This document shows, in pieces, positions 48,301-57,900 of a DNA stretch of 64,000 bases (positions within the stretch are counted from its first letter, which is position 1; every line of letters starts with the position of its first letter). A model generated the notes under the pieces. It did no database searches. It was given only the letters and a program-made list of their open reading frames with translations, and was not told the DNA's origin. Both the position numbers and the translations under genes were made by a program. The stretch is from Amborella trichopoda (lineage: Eukaryota > Streptophyta > Magnoliopsida > Amborellales > Amborellaceae), in NCBI RefSeq assembly GCF_000471905.2, contig NW_006499883.1, forward strand, positions 3,842,490 to 3,906,489. Direction: 5' to 3'.

Positions 48301-49408
48301 ATCCTAAGAACATTTTATTACAGCTTACCTCTACAGCTACGGATGCATCCGTATGCCAACTACACCGATACTTAAAAATCCTTTGTGATATGTGTCATTT
48401 CTTCTTAAATTTAAAATTTCCATTGGCTCTAATCAAGAAAGAAACAATGAATGCATCGTGACAACCAAGAACAAATAGTATGAATTACGAATATGTTGTA
48501 TATAATAAACCATTGCTTAAGAATACCAAAAACATGGGCAAAAATTTGATATCTAAACATAGTAAATCTCCACGGTCTAAACAAAAAGAAATAGTAGGAA
48601 ATAAATCGGAGTTTCATAAAGATCCAAATCAATATGCAAAAGACCCATGTCAATACATAGGTCAAGATCAGATACAAGCTCTAGTCAATGTTGCTGAAAA
48701 TTCCTTTCCAGCAAATCAAAGAAAATACATAATGAATAATTCAAACAAAAAACGCAGAACTATATCACAGAAAATCTTGTGATAAATCTAGTAAGACATT
48801 GATGTATCGTATTGACAATAATGGCTGGTTCAAGATAATGAAAAATAGTAAACCCAGGGAGAGAGAGAGTACAGTCGTATCTTTATCACATAAGCAGTCA
48901 AAGTAAGGAAAAATGATACAGATAGATAGATAGATAGAGAGAGAGAGAGTAAATTAGTACCTAACTAACAAACGATTGGTTAAAAACAATGAGAGAGAGA
49001 GAGATTTTACACTTTAACAGAGCCTTGAGAGGTTCCCTTCTTGTTGATATCATAGCCAAAGAGATTTCTTCTCACCAAGTAACGAGAAGCCACAGGGATC
49101 ACGAAGAGAGTAGCAAAGAAACCCCCAATGCTCAGGAAAACGTTGCAGAGAATGGACCATTTGAGCTGAGCATCGATGTCATAGTAAAAGAATAGGAGGT
49201 ACAAATAAGGGGACAAGCAAATGGCTGAGATCCCAAAGATTTGCCCTAGTTTTGGAGGTGCGAGAGCCACGACTGGTTCAGCCTCAGTTGTTTTTGCAGG
49301 GGGTGGTGATGAGTTCAGGGCGGAATTGGTAGAGAGAGAGCGAGAGTCTTCGTGCCGCAGGTGGCTCACTGGTTTAGCAGATGAGGATCTCTTTCGAGAG
49401 GCAGCCAT
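24296..49408 (-). CDS. GPT: UDP-GlcNAc:dolichyl-phosphate GlcNAc-1-P transferase (GPT/ALG7), 11 exons
   Basis: Transfers GlcNAc-1-phosphate from UDP-GlcNAc to dolichyl phosphate in the ER membrane, the first step of N-glycan precursor synthesis and the tunicamycin target. Exons (minus strand order): 49408-49011, 37143-37056, 34227-34136, 33846-33728, 27402-27287, 26924-26797, 26686-26600, 25367-25307, 24821-24781, 24612-24492, 24355-24296. All introns are GT-AG and the phases join to 437 codons including the stop, 436 residues, the usual plant GPT length. Landmarks: GYDINKKGT near the end of exon 1, LGFVDDVLD (D184-D185), [16 protein letters not shown] (250-265), [12 protein letters not shown] (320-331), [11 protein letters not shown] (370-380), and the C-terminus ending AGWYK. 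There are many hydrophobic membrane segments. Residue 383 is Arg where relatives usually have Gly (TGLLTG). Intact splice sites and frame indicate a working gene despite introns of 11.9 and 6.3 kb. Confidence 0.96.
24492..24612 (-). CDS. GPT: GPT exon 10
   Basis: Codes for [20 protein letters not shown], then [20 protein letters not shown] and Q417. Acceptor AATTTGCAG, donor GTATGT. Note R383 in place of the usual Gly. Confidence 0.95.
24781..24821 (-). CDS. GPT: GPT exon 9 (41-bp micro-exon)
   Basis: Only 41 bp: [13 protein letters not shown] plus two bases of Arg377. Acceptor TTTTGGCAG, donor GTAGAT. Holds the cytosolic PCPRHRLP motif diagnostic for the eukaryotic enzyme. Confidence 0.94.
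25307..25367 (-). CDS. GPT: GPT exon 8
   Basis: 61 bp. Codes for [20 protein letters not shown] plus Q363. Poly-T tract and GCAG acceptor, donor GTATTA. Too short to stand out as an open frame; placed by similarity and exact phase. Confidence 0.93.
26600..26686 (-). CDS. GPT: GPT exon 7
   Basis: Completes Trp314, then [20 protein letters not shown] and VVGILGHF. Contains D323 of the conserved FVGDT motif. Acceptor TTATTAG, donor GTAAAT. Confidence 0.96.
26797..26924 (-). CDS. GPT: GPT exon 6
   Basis: Codes for [30 protein letters not shown] and a membrane segment to SYN, ending TG of a split Trp codon at donor GTAATG. Confidence 0.96.
27287..27402 (-). CDS. GPT: GPT exon 5
   Basis: Begins GG, completing Gly233, then [20 protein letters not shown] and [18 protein letters not shown]. 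Acceptor GTGAACAG, donor GTGAGA. Carries the conserved N-H-AGLNG sugar-nucleotide-side loop. Confidence 0.96.
27700..28640 (-). mobile_element. L1-type LINE 3' fragment in GPT intron 4
   Basis: On the minus strand, WTPIPSGIF (about 28585) and a zf-RVT patch ([10 protein letters not shown], about 28340) come first. W-EWNLRNF (about 28115) and a decayed RNase H start (KLNFD, about 27920) follow. These are the usual order of the ORF2 C-terminal third. Several frame changes. Ends are approximate. Confidence 0.65.
30380..30768. mobile_element. Mutator-type MITE, copy 1
   Basis: 389 bp flanked by a perfect 9-bp target duplication CTCATGTAT (30371-30379 and 30769-30777). Left end GGAAAAAGTTTATATAAGG, right end (reverse) GGGTGCAGTTGGCATACGG. 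Both ends share a subterminal GGATGCA and GGTGCACC/GGATGCACC block. A/T-rich centre, no coding capacity. Inserted in the copia fossil. Confidence 0.85.
31339..32521. mobile_element. hAT-type element (GCCTAGGC-rich family) in copia fossil
   Basis: Left end CAATGTTAAAAGGAG; the right end reads (reverse) AAGAGTTAAAATTAGGCGG, a decayed form of the same TIR. Subterminal CCTAGGC/GGCGCC words match the elements at 3327 and 39107. No matching octamer was found, so the exact right end is uncertain. It separates the pre-integrase and integrase patches of the host fossil. Confidence 0.65.
33728..33846 (-). CDS. GPT: GPT exon 4
   Basis: Codes for [20 protein letters not shown], then [19 protein letters not shown]. 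Acceptor AACAG; donor GTGACA after one base of a Gly codon. Confidence 0.95.
34136..34227 (-). CDS. GPT: GPT exon 3
   Basis: Starts W163 after TTTTGCAG and carries the catalytic Asp pair in [14 protein letters not shown] (D184-D185), a hallmark of the polyprenyl-phosphate HexNAc-1-P transferase family. Donor GTAAGT. Confidence 0.96.
34228..37055. other. GPT intron 2
   Basis: 2.8 kb intron. Around 35285-35480 a GAATCATG/GGAATC motif is repeated irregularly, and a poly-C/CT run lies at 36111-36140. No element or gene recognised. Confidence 0.5.
37056..37143 (-). CDS. GPT: GPT exon 2
   Basis: Acceptor TTTGCAG. Codes for [20 protein letters not shown] and on to EADSN, ending on a codon boundary at donor GTATGC. 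Confidence 0.95.
37415..37526. repeat. 56-bp tandem duplication
   Basis: Two adjacent 56-bp units (37415-37470, 37471-37526) share CCCCTAAGAAAGCTCAAATA and AAAATGATAGATAACTCTT. The duplication sits at the edge of the plastid-derived rpoC1 piece. Confidence 0.85.
37500..39106 (-). pseudogene. rpoC1: Plastid-derived rpoC1 pseudogene (NUPT) with its group II intron
   Basis: Nuclear copy of the plastid RNA polymerase beta' gene. Exon 1 similarity runs from about 39096 (SVS-like start) through EKDG, GDEKEDPKF-like DNA and KELE, ending at 38676. It is followed directly by GTGTGATTTGAT, the group II intron start of plastid rpoC1. The intron remnant runs to about 37975. Exon 2 similarity follows: LARPIAKK, then [30 protein letters not shown] and [11 protein letters not shown]. 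Stops and frameshifts are frequent, so it is dead. Presence of the intron shows transfer as DNA, not through spliced RNA. Confidence 0.9.
39107..39730. mobile_element. hAT-type element (GCCTAGGC-rich family) inside plastid insert
   Basis: Left end CAATGTTTTAAAAAGCGG, right end (reverse) CAGTGTTTCAAAAAACAC. Flanking octamers TTATCATG and TTATCAAG agree at 7 of 8. The element splits the plastid piece in the short spacer between rpoB and rpoC1. 624 bp, no transposase. Confidence 0.85.
39731..40160 (-). pseudogene. rpoB: Plastid-derived rpoB pseudogene, 3' end (NUPT)
   Basis: C-terminal part of the plastid RNA polymerase beta subunit. Patches in order on the minus strand: [43 protein letters not shown], then DNA matching the last codons to about 39735. 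Broken by stops and frame changes. It is continuous with the rpoC1 piece once the hAT element at 39107-39730 is removed. Confidence 0.88.
40266..40710. mobile_element. MITE with ~90-bp TIRs
   Basis: Left arm CTAACAATAGCTGGGCAGCT and right arm (reverse) CTTACAATAGCTGGGAAGTT. The match continues through ATAATGAATAATAA, GGAATCCCAG/GAATCCCAG, CGTCAGATCTT and TGGTTCAAAAT. A/T-rich core, no coding capacity. No target duplication could be fixed, so the superfamily is open. Confidence 0.8.
40800..42830 (+). mobile_element. RTE-clade LINE, 5'-truncated, dead
   Basis: Begins inside the endonuclease end ([10 protein letters not shown]-like, then [14 protein letters not shown]). It passes the linker [14 protein letters not shown] and [15 protein letters not shown], then the [13 protein letters not shown] (41220), ENQFGFM (41645), [13 protein letters not shown] (41757), [12 protein letters not shown] (41928), FADD (42023-42034) and YLGSIIQEN (42231). 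The C-terminal region continues to about 42790. Several stops and frameshifts, for example near 41408 and 42040. It differs in clade from the four L1-type copies in this window. Lies in GPT intron 1. Confidence 0.88.
42831..45184. other. Unassigned insert between plastid-derived pieces (GPT intron 1)
   Basis: A/T-rich sequence that, with the MITE and RTE LINE, separates two rpoB pieces that are nearly adjacent in the plastid gene. No TIR, LTR or coding domain recognised. A minus-strand hydrophobic frame at 44109-44321 has no family I know. Confidence 0.4.
45185..47030 (-). pseudogene. rpoB: Plastid-derived rpoB pseudogene, 5' and middle parts (NUPT)
   Basis: Minus-strand patches in plastid order: LIKERDDV (47030), [35 protein letters not shown] (46690), [19 protein letters not shown] (46380), [28 protein letters not shown]-like DNA (45980), [14 protein letters not shown]-like DNA, IAWER (45680), ATGLE-QAV (45500). 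Then comes a jump of roughly 1 kb of gene to DG-QVDI-FN-LG (45440), ECSLGFAGD and [10 protein letters not shown] (45270). Many stops and shifts plus an internal deletion. The first codons of rpoB are not recognisable. Confidence 0.88.
47031..48006. other. GPT intron 1, exon-proximal part
   Basis: No confident similarity. A plus-strand frame at 47474-47830 and a minus-strand frame at 47095-47277 are open but match nothing I recognise. Confidence 0.4.
48007..48367. mobile_element. Mutator-type MITE, copy 2
   Basis: 361 bp flanked by the perfect 9-bp duplication ATACTTAAA (47998-48006 and 48368-48376). Left end GGAAAACGTTTATATAAG; right end (reverse) CGGTGTAGTTGGCATACGG. Close match to the copies at 30380 and 50203 over most of its length. 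Confidence 0.87.
48918..48952. repeat. GATA/GA microsatellite
   Basis: Short run of GATA units passing into GA units, within GPT intron 1 close to the exon 1 donor. Confidence 0.8.
49011..49408 (-). CDS. GPT: GPT exon 1
   Basis: Codes for residues 1-132 plus two bases. A polar Ser/Pro-rich N-terminal tail is followed by the first two membrane segments (about residues 57-76 and 86-107) and [20 protein letters not shown]. Donor GTAAAA follows GTTAAAGT. Confidence 0.95.
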
Positions 49409-50082
49409 GGCGTGCGTCTCTCCACGCGACTGCTGAAACTTCCAGTTCCCCTTCCCCTGGCCTCATTACAATACAATATCTCAACGACAATACCCCTCTT
49501 CAGCCGTCCAATGGTGTTAATTCTTTCTTTCTTTCTTTTTTAATTTTTTATTTTTTATTAGATGGTATGCATTTGGATAATTTGCTACTGTTGTAATGAG
49601 GGCACAATTAATTCATGTCAATAGATGTCAAATTGGACGGCATGGAGCATGTCGGTTTGAGATGTCAAATTAGATGGCATAGAGTATGTCGGTTTGAGAA
49701 ATTTAATGCAAGGAGCTTACAATTGGAGTATGTCGGTTTAAAATATTTAATACAAGGAGCTCACAATCACTTCTATGAAGTGGAGTGGAAAAGGGCACCT
49801 AATTGGGGGAAAGAGTCCTCCACCTATAATAAGAATATAACTCAAGTAATCATTTTGAGAAAAAGGTCCCTCCACCTATGATAAGAATAGACCTCAAGCA
49901 ATCATTTTGAGGAAAGGGTTATTCACCTATGATAAGAATAGACCTCAAACAATCATTTTGAGTGCCTTCCTACTCTATTAGCATACTTCCCTCCTCCGAA
50001 AAACTCTCGGTTGCCTTATAAAGTGACATTCATCCCTCCCCACCTTATAACTTTCTAACTCCCTATCAAATCTAGCAAACAA
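49409..50082. other. 5' flank of the GPT gene
   Basis: Expected promoter and 5' UTR of GPT. A TTTC-rich run (49521-49560) and irregular direct repeats of AATCATTTTGAG (49847-49963), with TATGATAAGAATAGACCTCA twice, are present. No unambiguous TATA box. Confidence 0.45.
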
Positions 50083-50202
50083 AGTTTATATAGTAGAGAG
50101 CATTCAAATATTGGAAAATACCTCCAATTGATTATCTCGACCTTATTATGTCTAGATATAAAAAAAAAAATTATAATTTTAAAAATAATACATCTTGTAA
50201 TA

Positions 50203-50586
50203 AGAAAAAGTTTATATAAGGATGCAGCCTTATAATGTATAACTATGGATGCACCTCAAAAATCCATCGGAAAAGTTAGTTTTAATGTTGAAAAACCCTT
50301 TGATTGATCATCTCGACATCGAGATGCATGACCATGAAAAATAAAAAGATTTTAAGTCTTAGAAATAGTGCATTTTACAACATATTATCAACACCGTCCA
50401 TTTTCAAGATTTTCATATGTTTATAGATCTACTTGATTTCATTCATTTTTTAAATTTAAAATTTTATCATTAGATATAAAAATAGACTTTGAGATAATCC
50501 TAATAACATTTTACATCAAAATTATATNNNNNNNNNNNNNNNNNNNNCTCTACAGCTACGGATGCATCCATATGCCAACTGCACCC
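50203..50586. mobile_element. Mutator-type MITE, copy 3 (nested)
   Basis: Flanked by the perfect 9-bp duplication CTTGTAATA (50194-50202 and 50587-50595). Matches copies 1 and 2 throughout. An assembly gap of 20 N lies at 50528-50547, where the other copies have unremarkable sequence ending in CTTACCTCTACA. Confidence 0.87.
50528..50547. other. Assembly gap (20 N)
   Basis: Short N run inside MITE copy 3. Copy 1 has about 26 bp at the matching place, so the true gap is probably close to its stated size. Confidence 0.99.
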
Positions 50587-50790
50587 CTTGTAATATGTCA
50601 CCTAGACCATCTATTTTTAAGATTTTCAAGTATTCATAGATCTACTTGATTTGTAATTTTTTTTAATTTTAAATTTTAGAATTAAAGATTAAAATAGATT
50701 TTCAAACCGTACCGAGGTTTCTACCAATGGAACTTTATCTCCAACCTAAATTTAGATGTGCACTTTACTTATACAACATAAAGAGGGTGA

Positions 50791-51261
50791 CTTATAGGAA
50801 TCTCACCCTATCTAGAATGGGATTGTATAGTTAATTAACAACTTACTTTAGCTACTTGTGACACAAATTCCAGAAACAAAGAAAAATATCAACTTAAATT
50901 GTCGTACAAAATAATTGGAATAGTCAAAAGATCCTATTTTTTGCTATAGGTTTTACTTTTTAAATTTTATTATAGAGAAGTATCTCCTAATATAATTTAT
51001 TTAGAATTATCAAAATATCCATGTTCGTGGTCTAGTTCCTGAATTTATATAGGCATTTTAATAATTTAACACACTTAATTCCTCAAGTTAAAGTACAAAA
51101 TTAATACTCCTACTTATTGTGGAACAATCAAATGACAAAAATGTCCCTCAATATTTAAGATTAGAAATATGGAATCAAGGCTAGTTTTGTTATTTGATGG
51201 ATTCATGCTCTTAATCCAAAATAACCTAGGGTATTTTTGTAATTTGACTCTTCTCACTTTC
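50791..51261. other. Intergenic
   Basis: A/T-rich sequence between MITE and LINE. Nothing recognised. Confidence 0.5.
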
Positions 51262-53990
51262 TTTTTTTTATAATGTTACAAAATTTTATTATTCAATGAA
51301 AATTACCAAAAAAACTATGTATGAATAAGGTCATCTACTACAAGAGAAGAATCCAGAGCAACCCTAAACTTTCCCATGCCATTTGCGACATCGTTTGTCT
51401 CTCAATAAAAATGATGAAAAGAGATGATCAAGCCTTGAAATAAATCCAATACTTCTACCCAAATTGTGAAGAATCTCCATGGTGGTTTGGCAACTTTATT
51501 GCACCAAAAAATAACATTTTGAGAACCCCCCTCTACCATAATGGAACACCCCATGAACTTCTCCCTGAGATATCTCATGCCTTGTAAGAGTGCATGAAAC
51601 TCCGCTTGATTTGTTGTAGCTAAACCACAAGGCCCTGCAAAAGAGAGGAGCACAGCCCCCGAAGAATTCCTCACTACACTTTCATAACCAACTACTGCCA
51701 TCAAAGTTAACTTGATAATGCCATCTACCCTGGGGACTTGTCTCCAAGACTTATTATTCAATCTTTAAATTCATCCAAATGTATACCTTTGAAATACCTC
51801 AACCTTCTTTTGAAACCAACAACCAATGCCAAACATCATTTAAGATACATTCATTTATCTCAAAGTCCTCACGAATCTTGCAATCAAAAGTTCTACGGTT
51901 TCTTTCCCTTCACAACTCTTACAATATGGGTGCTCTAAAGATCTTCCACACTACCCAATTGCATTTTGAAGTCCCACACATCCATCTGTAATAAAAGCTC
52001 TACGTGACTTCTTGGCATAACCATTTGAATTCTCATCATGTCAAAAGCTCATTCCCAAATAGCTAATTTAAAAGAGTAATGAATAAACAAGTGATTACAA
52101 CTTTCTTTATCTTCTGTACATAGAATTCAAATGTTTACCAATACTTTCCCTCGTTTTTGCAAATTTTCAACTTTTAAAGTCTTACCTTGAAGAAGGATCT
52201 ATAAAAAGGTATGGACTTTGTGAGGAACCGAAACTTTACATACCCCATTTAAAGAATGTCGTAGCACTCTATGCATTTCATGATGCAACCATCATTCTCA
52301 ACCTCCCAAATGACATCATCCTCCACGTCCCTTGCAACATTCACAGAGTCCAAAATATCTAATAATGATGCAAACTGGTCACCGACTATGTTTGGCACCA
52401 TTCTATAAACAAAAGGCCAATTCCATGAACTGGCAGATAGGATAGCTTCAATGTGCAATTTCCAAACCATTTATGATGCCAAAAGTTATTCATCTCTCTA
52501 TTACCAACCACCCACCTTATATTCCTAATAACAGTTTTTTTAACTCGCACCACCCCTTTCCAAAATGTTGAAGCTTGAACTCTTCTCAAAGTGGAAAAAG
52601 ACATAATTGTCTCAATAAAATCCCCATATTTCTCTTTTATCGGTGAAATCCAGAGCTGATGCTCACAATTTAGAAGTCTACACCACCATTGGCCAACAAA
52701 GATTGATTAACCAACTTCATTCCTAATCTACAATTCCCCTTCCATCTTGGTGCACAAATTTTGTTCCAACTTATAAGATGAAACTTCCTTTTGCTATCCA
52801 TATTCCCCAAAATAAAATTCCTCATCAATCTTCTAATCTCGTTGCAAACCAAAGCAAGCATGACCAATAAAGATATCAAATAGACATGGAGATTAGCTAA
52901 GGAAGATCTAACCAAAGTAATTCGACCCCCCAATGAAAAAACCTTACTCTTTCACAAGTTTAATTTGACATGAAATCTCTTTAGAATTGGGTCCCACACT
53001 ACTTTATGTAATCTAGAGTTTGAAATGGGCATTCCAAGATAGGTGATAAGGAAAGAATCGACTTTACAACCAATGACCTTAGCTTAAAGCTCGACCAACT
53101 CTCTATCATAGTAGACTTTGACCAAAGAAGTTTTCTTAAAATTTACCTCCAGACCCAACACTTCTTCACAACAAATAAGAAACTTTGTGAGAAAGCAACT
53201 TCTTCAATATTGGCTCCATAGAACACTAAGGTAACATCAATATATTGTAAATAAGAAATAACATTGCTGCCCATAGAGACCTTGAAGCCATTGATCTTAC
53301 CTAACCTTCAATTTTCGATATCAATAGGCCAAACGCCTCAGCAATGAGAGTGAAAAGAAAAAGTTACAAATGGTCTCCTTGCCGAATACCCAAACTAGCT
53401 ACAAATAAACCTTTAGGATAACCATTACCCAAAATGGAGACATGTGCAATTTATGAGTAGCCCCAAATCCACCTTCTCTAAGTTGAACCAAAACCCATAC
53501 ATCTCATCACCTCCATAAGAATATGACATTCGACCCTAATATGACCTTTTCCTTATCAAGTTTCAGTAACACCCCTACCTGATCATCCAAGACCCTAGAG
53601 TGAATACAATCTTGAGCTACAAAAATACTTCTTGTAACAATCATTTTCTTCACAAAAGCTGATTGAGGCCCTTTGATAATGAAATATAACACCAACTTTA
53701 ATCTCTCAACCAATACCTTAGTTATGATTCTATACAAACTTCTAAGCAAGCTGATAGGCCTCAAATCAACAATATCAACAATGACCTCCTTTTTCAGAAT
53801 CAGACAATGTATGCAAAGTTGATGCTTTTATCCACTATACCTCTTTCTATGAATTCCATCACCATTGCTAAAAGATCAAACTTAACAATATCCACAAAAA
53901 GGCTAGTGGAAAGCCATTAGGGCCCAATGATTTACAACTAAGCAAAGAAAAAATCGCATGCTTCAATTCCTTGATTTTCAAACTAACTTA
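51262..53990 (-). mobile_element. L1-type LINE, 5'-truncated, dead
   Basis: On the minus strand it starts within the RT fingers (KSLGPNGFPLAF, about 53930). It continues LRPISLLRSLYRIITKVL (53760), QSAFVK, a decayed catalytic region, GGRITLVRSSLANLHVYLIS (52930), KRKFHLISWNKIC (52800), IRNIRWVVGN (52530) and an RNase H region (51400-51760). It ends in an A-rich tail seen as CTTTTTTTTA at 51261-51270. Same L1 family type as the copy at 10740-18590. Several frameshifts and stops. No target duplication confirmed. Confidence 0.83.
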
Positions 53991-54998
53991 GGGGTGTATA
54001 CTGATATGATTATACCTAATTTACCCCATTGCTCTTAATAGGATTGTATTGGAATGGGTGATGGTACACATATCCCAACTTGGGTTAGTTCTGACGATCA
54101 ACCTTGATTTCACAACATGAAAGGTTAATTATCTCATAATGTAATGGCTGCGGTTTCTTTTGACATGACTGTCCAATATGTACTCATCAGATGGAAATGA
54201 TCTACTTCAGACTCAAGAGTTTTACACAAAGCACTAGAGAGGACTTCTAATCATTTGTGAGTGCCTCAAGGTAATACTACATTTTTTTTGTGATTGGTAC
54301 AACTATAGAATTAAATAGTCCTTGACATATCAGTCTTATTTGTTGTAGGAAAGTACTACTTTATAGATGGAGTCTATGCCAATACGTGTGGTTTTTTGGC
54401 CCCCTACAGTGGTATTCGGTATCACACTCAAGAATATCAAGGTAGAACTAGAAATAAACTGATGAACAAAGAAGAGATATTTAATTCTCAACACTCTTAA
54501 TTGAGGAATGTCGTTGAGCGCACATTCTGTTTATAGAAAGCTTAAATCCATGTTTTGATTGAAATATAACAAAAATTCTTTGGATCTATTGTGAAACAAA
54601 TTGAAAATATTTTGATCATGTTTTAATTAGTTTATGATGAATTACTATAGTTTTTTGAAGTGATTTTGATGTTGTAATAGCAATAGCAGAGGGCAACAAA
54701 GTCGTGCTCTGTTATTAGAAAAGTTTGAATCCATGCTGAGGACATATGAGGTGCTGCCTTCTTTTCATGGTAAGCACACTTCAAATCCTATATTATCCTA
54801 TGTGAGACCAATAATGGAATGGAATTGCATTTCCTAAGCATGTAATTAGTGTTAATCATTCTATCATTGATTCATCCTATTTTGTTTCAACCCATGATAG
54901 CTGTATTTAGCCTTTTTGTGTATGTTCTTTTATGCACATCTATATGTTCTTTTATGCACATCTATATCATCTATACGTTCTTTTATATACATCTATAT
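53991..54998. other. Flank between LINE and pararetrovirus fossil
   Basis: No gene seen. The last part (54900-54998) holds irregular repeats of TTCTTTTATGCACATCTATA and may be leader sequence of the fossil. Confidence 0.4.
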
Positions 54999-57900
54999 TG
55001 GTATCAGAGCCTGGATTCTTCTGTTGAGATTATACTAGTACACTGTTGGCTGGGTTAATCTATAATCTGTATTCAGATTAGTATGCTCTGCGTTGGTCTA
55101 CGATCTCTCGCGTCAGAAAATAGAATACAAATTAAAGGTTAATTTATTAAAATGAAGTTGATATTTCACTGTCACAATACTTTCTGAGGTTTATTTGATA
55201 GGAACTCTGAAATCAGCAAGAGGCCTGGAGTGGAGTTCATACTTTATAAACCAGAACAGGAAAGTTGGCCTTTAACCTATCTGTATCTTTATACAGTCAA
55301 CTCTGTACAACTATTTTCAAAAAATGGCAGATGATGGTATTTCCAATATTTGTGTAGATTTTCCTTCTTCTTCTTCTTCCCCAGATTTAGGATCCATGTT
55401 TTCAAAACAGGAACACTTTTTTGAAATAACATATACCCCTGAAAAGTTTTCTGAAACCCGTTCTCAATTGATCAATCCCTATCATGTTTATGATAAATCA
55501 AGTTTGAATTGGACTAAACGAATCAAGAAACTTTGTGGGAAAAAAAATCCAGAAGCCATCAAAGAATATATTTAAGCTTCTTCTTTTGACCAACACCACA
55601 TTCCTGCTACCCAAGCTGAGCAGTATGTTACTATTACCCATTCTAGAAACCTTTTTCCTCAATGACTTAAAGAAGGATATACCCATATCCATTTTGGAGC
55701 CATTAAACTAGCCCTCACCTTTCATGGTCGAAAAGGATTCGAAGTAGTAATCAAAATAGCTTTGTTAGATACTAGGTTTTTAGAATATCAGCATGCGTGC
55801 ATCAGTACAATTCAAACTTCTTTAAATGCTGGTACCATCTTTGTTACCTTCTTTCCTAACTTTAGTATCCCTATTAAAGACCCCCATCAGAGCTCTGCTT
55901 TTAAAGTTCAACTCTAAATCACAGGAACCAGACAAATTGAAACTTCTTCTGTAGCCACACTCCATTATCAAATGGTGTATAGGCTCCAGAATCATGCTTT
56001 CGATATTGTCACACCCTTACCCCCAGAATGTGAAAACATTGCCTCATTCATTAAAGTTGATAATAACTCCCAACTTGTTTGCCATTATATTTCAAGACAG
56101 ATATCAAGGGAAAGATTGCTTGAGTTAATTCCATCCACTTGCGTTACAAACTATGAAAACCTACAAATCCAATGTCAATATGTGATACAGTCTGAGTCCA
56201 GAATGACAAAGATGCTAGATGGAACAGTTCAAATCAATTTTCAGTCTTCCAAGGATGATGACTCTCAAACGAGGAAAATATTCCCTACACAGTTTCAAGG
56301 ACTTCTTGAAAAAGTTCCAGTAGTTGCTTTTGATAAATATGGGAATCATATTTATGAACAAAAGACTTATGACGGTCACAATTGGTTTGATTGTTGTAAC
56401 TGTTCTACATGTCTTCGAATTGAAGAAGATCTTGATGAAAAATCAAAGAAGAAAAATAAAAAGAAATCTTCTCAGCAAAAGCTTCATGAAAAATTTCTTA
56501 ATGGAGATCCAACAGTTGGACTTCTTGGTGAAAGTTCAGACAAGTGGGATTATTACGTAACCTATGGCAGTAAAAAACAAGAATCTTCTGAACCTTGTGA
56601 AATCATCCCTACTGGATGGGATGACCAGGATGATGCTTCTAATAAACATAGTGAAGTTGCTGAATGTTTGATGTTTGATCTTCAAAGTTCTAATTATGCT
56701 AGTAATTTTCCTCCATTACATGATTATGAGAAAATTCAAGATAATGAAAGGCATGTATGAAAAATTAAAAACCCAAATACCAGGGATTCTTCTGGTATTT
56801 TAAAGACAGTCTCTCCTGTTGAAGCAAGCCTTAACTGGCAAGCTGAAAATGCAAAGTCTCAGAACTTAGCATTGTTTCGAATAGAAGAACAGCAGACTCA
56901 TATGTCTTCTCAGTTACAGAGTTTAACTGGTATAATTATGCAATTAAAAGAAAGGATCCAATTGTTGCATGAGGAATTGATACAAATTTTACATTCAGTG
57001 AAGGATATTTATCAACAGTCTTATTTGCTTGATCAAAAAGGAAAAGAGAAAGCATTTTTGGAAAAACAGCTTCATAGTCTTGAAAGAGATCTTTGGATGA
57101 AGTCTCAGTCTCAGTCTCCATACCAGTCCCAGTTCAGACCATTGTATTCGAGCCCTTATGTTCCAAGCTATCCAACCTTAAAAAATTTTGATCATTTTCC
57201 TCCTACAAGAACCTTGTACCCTCCTACTGGTTTAATCCCTCCAAGGAACTTTGGTTTCAGGTCTTTCAGCTCTTTTGAAGAAGAAAGACGTTTCCCTGAA
57301 GAAATGTTCTTTCCTCAATTAAGGAAAAAACCAAATATTTCCCAACCAAATTCATCTCAGATTTCAGTACCCAATCCTCCACCCAACACATTACCTATTC
57401 CTGAACCTCCTACTCAACCTTCCTTTCCTATTCCCCAAAAAAAAGAAACCCAAATGCTCCAAGCATCTGATACTGATTCAGATGTAGTAGCTTCCTCAGT
57501 TTCATCACAAAATTTAACCTCCCCTGAACCATTGCAAGATATGAGTACATTTTTAAAAAATTTGACCAGACAACCAGAATTGAACCTCCACACAGAAACC
57601 CAATCTTTTGACTCTGTAACAGATTTCTCTGAAACCTCTAGCCATAACTCCTTCCCTTCCTTCTCTCATGACCCTTTGTTGCTTAATGAACCCATGAAAC
57701 CTGACCCTGACCCTATTGTTGATGAAGAAGTCAGACCACCATTTCAACCAGAACCTCACCCTTCCTATGGAGAGTCATCTAAAGGATTCACTCTTGATGA
57801 TATTCCACCTTCAAAATGGAATGATAGATTTCGTGAGATTCAAGGATGGATGCATGCAGAAATACTTAATCCTGCTAATACTCTGACTAGCACCATAAGC

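Larger units (their letters stand above)
50083..50790. mobile_element. Older diverged relative of the 9-bp-TSD MITE, carrying copy 3
   Basis: Left part AAAGTTTATATAGTAGAG, then GATTATCTCGACC. Right part TTTAAGATTTTCAAGTATTC and ATAGATCTACTTGATTTG. These resemble the interior of the MITE in the right order, but are split by copy 3 (50203-50586). Ends are uncertain. Confidence 0.6.
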
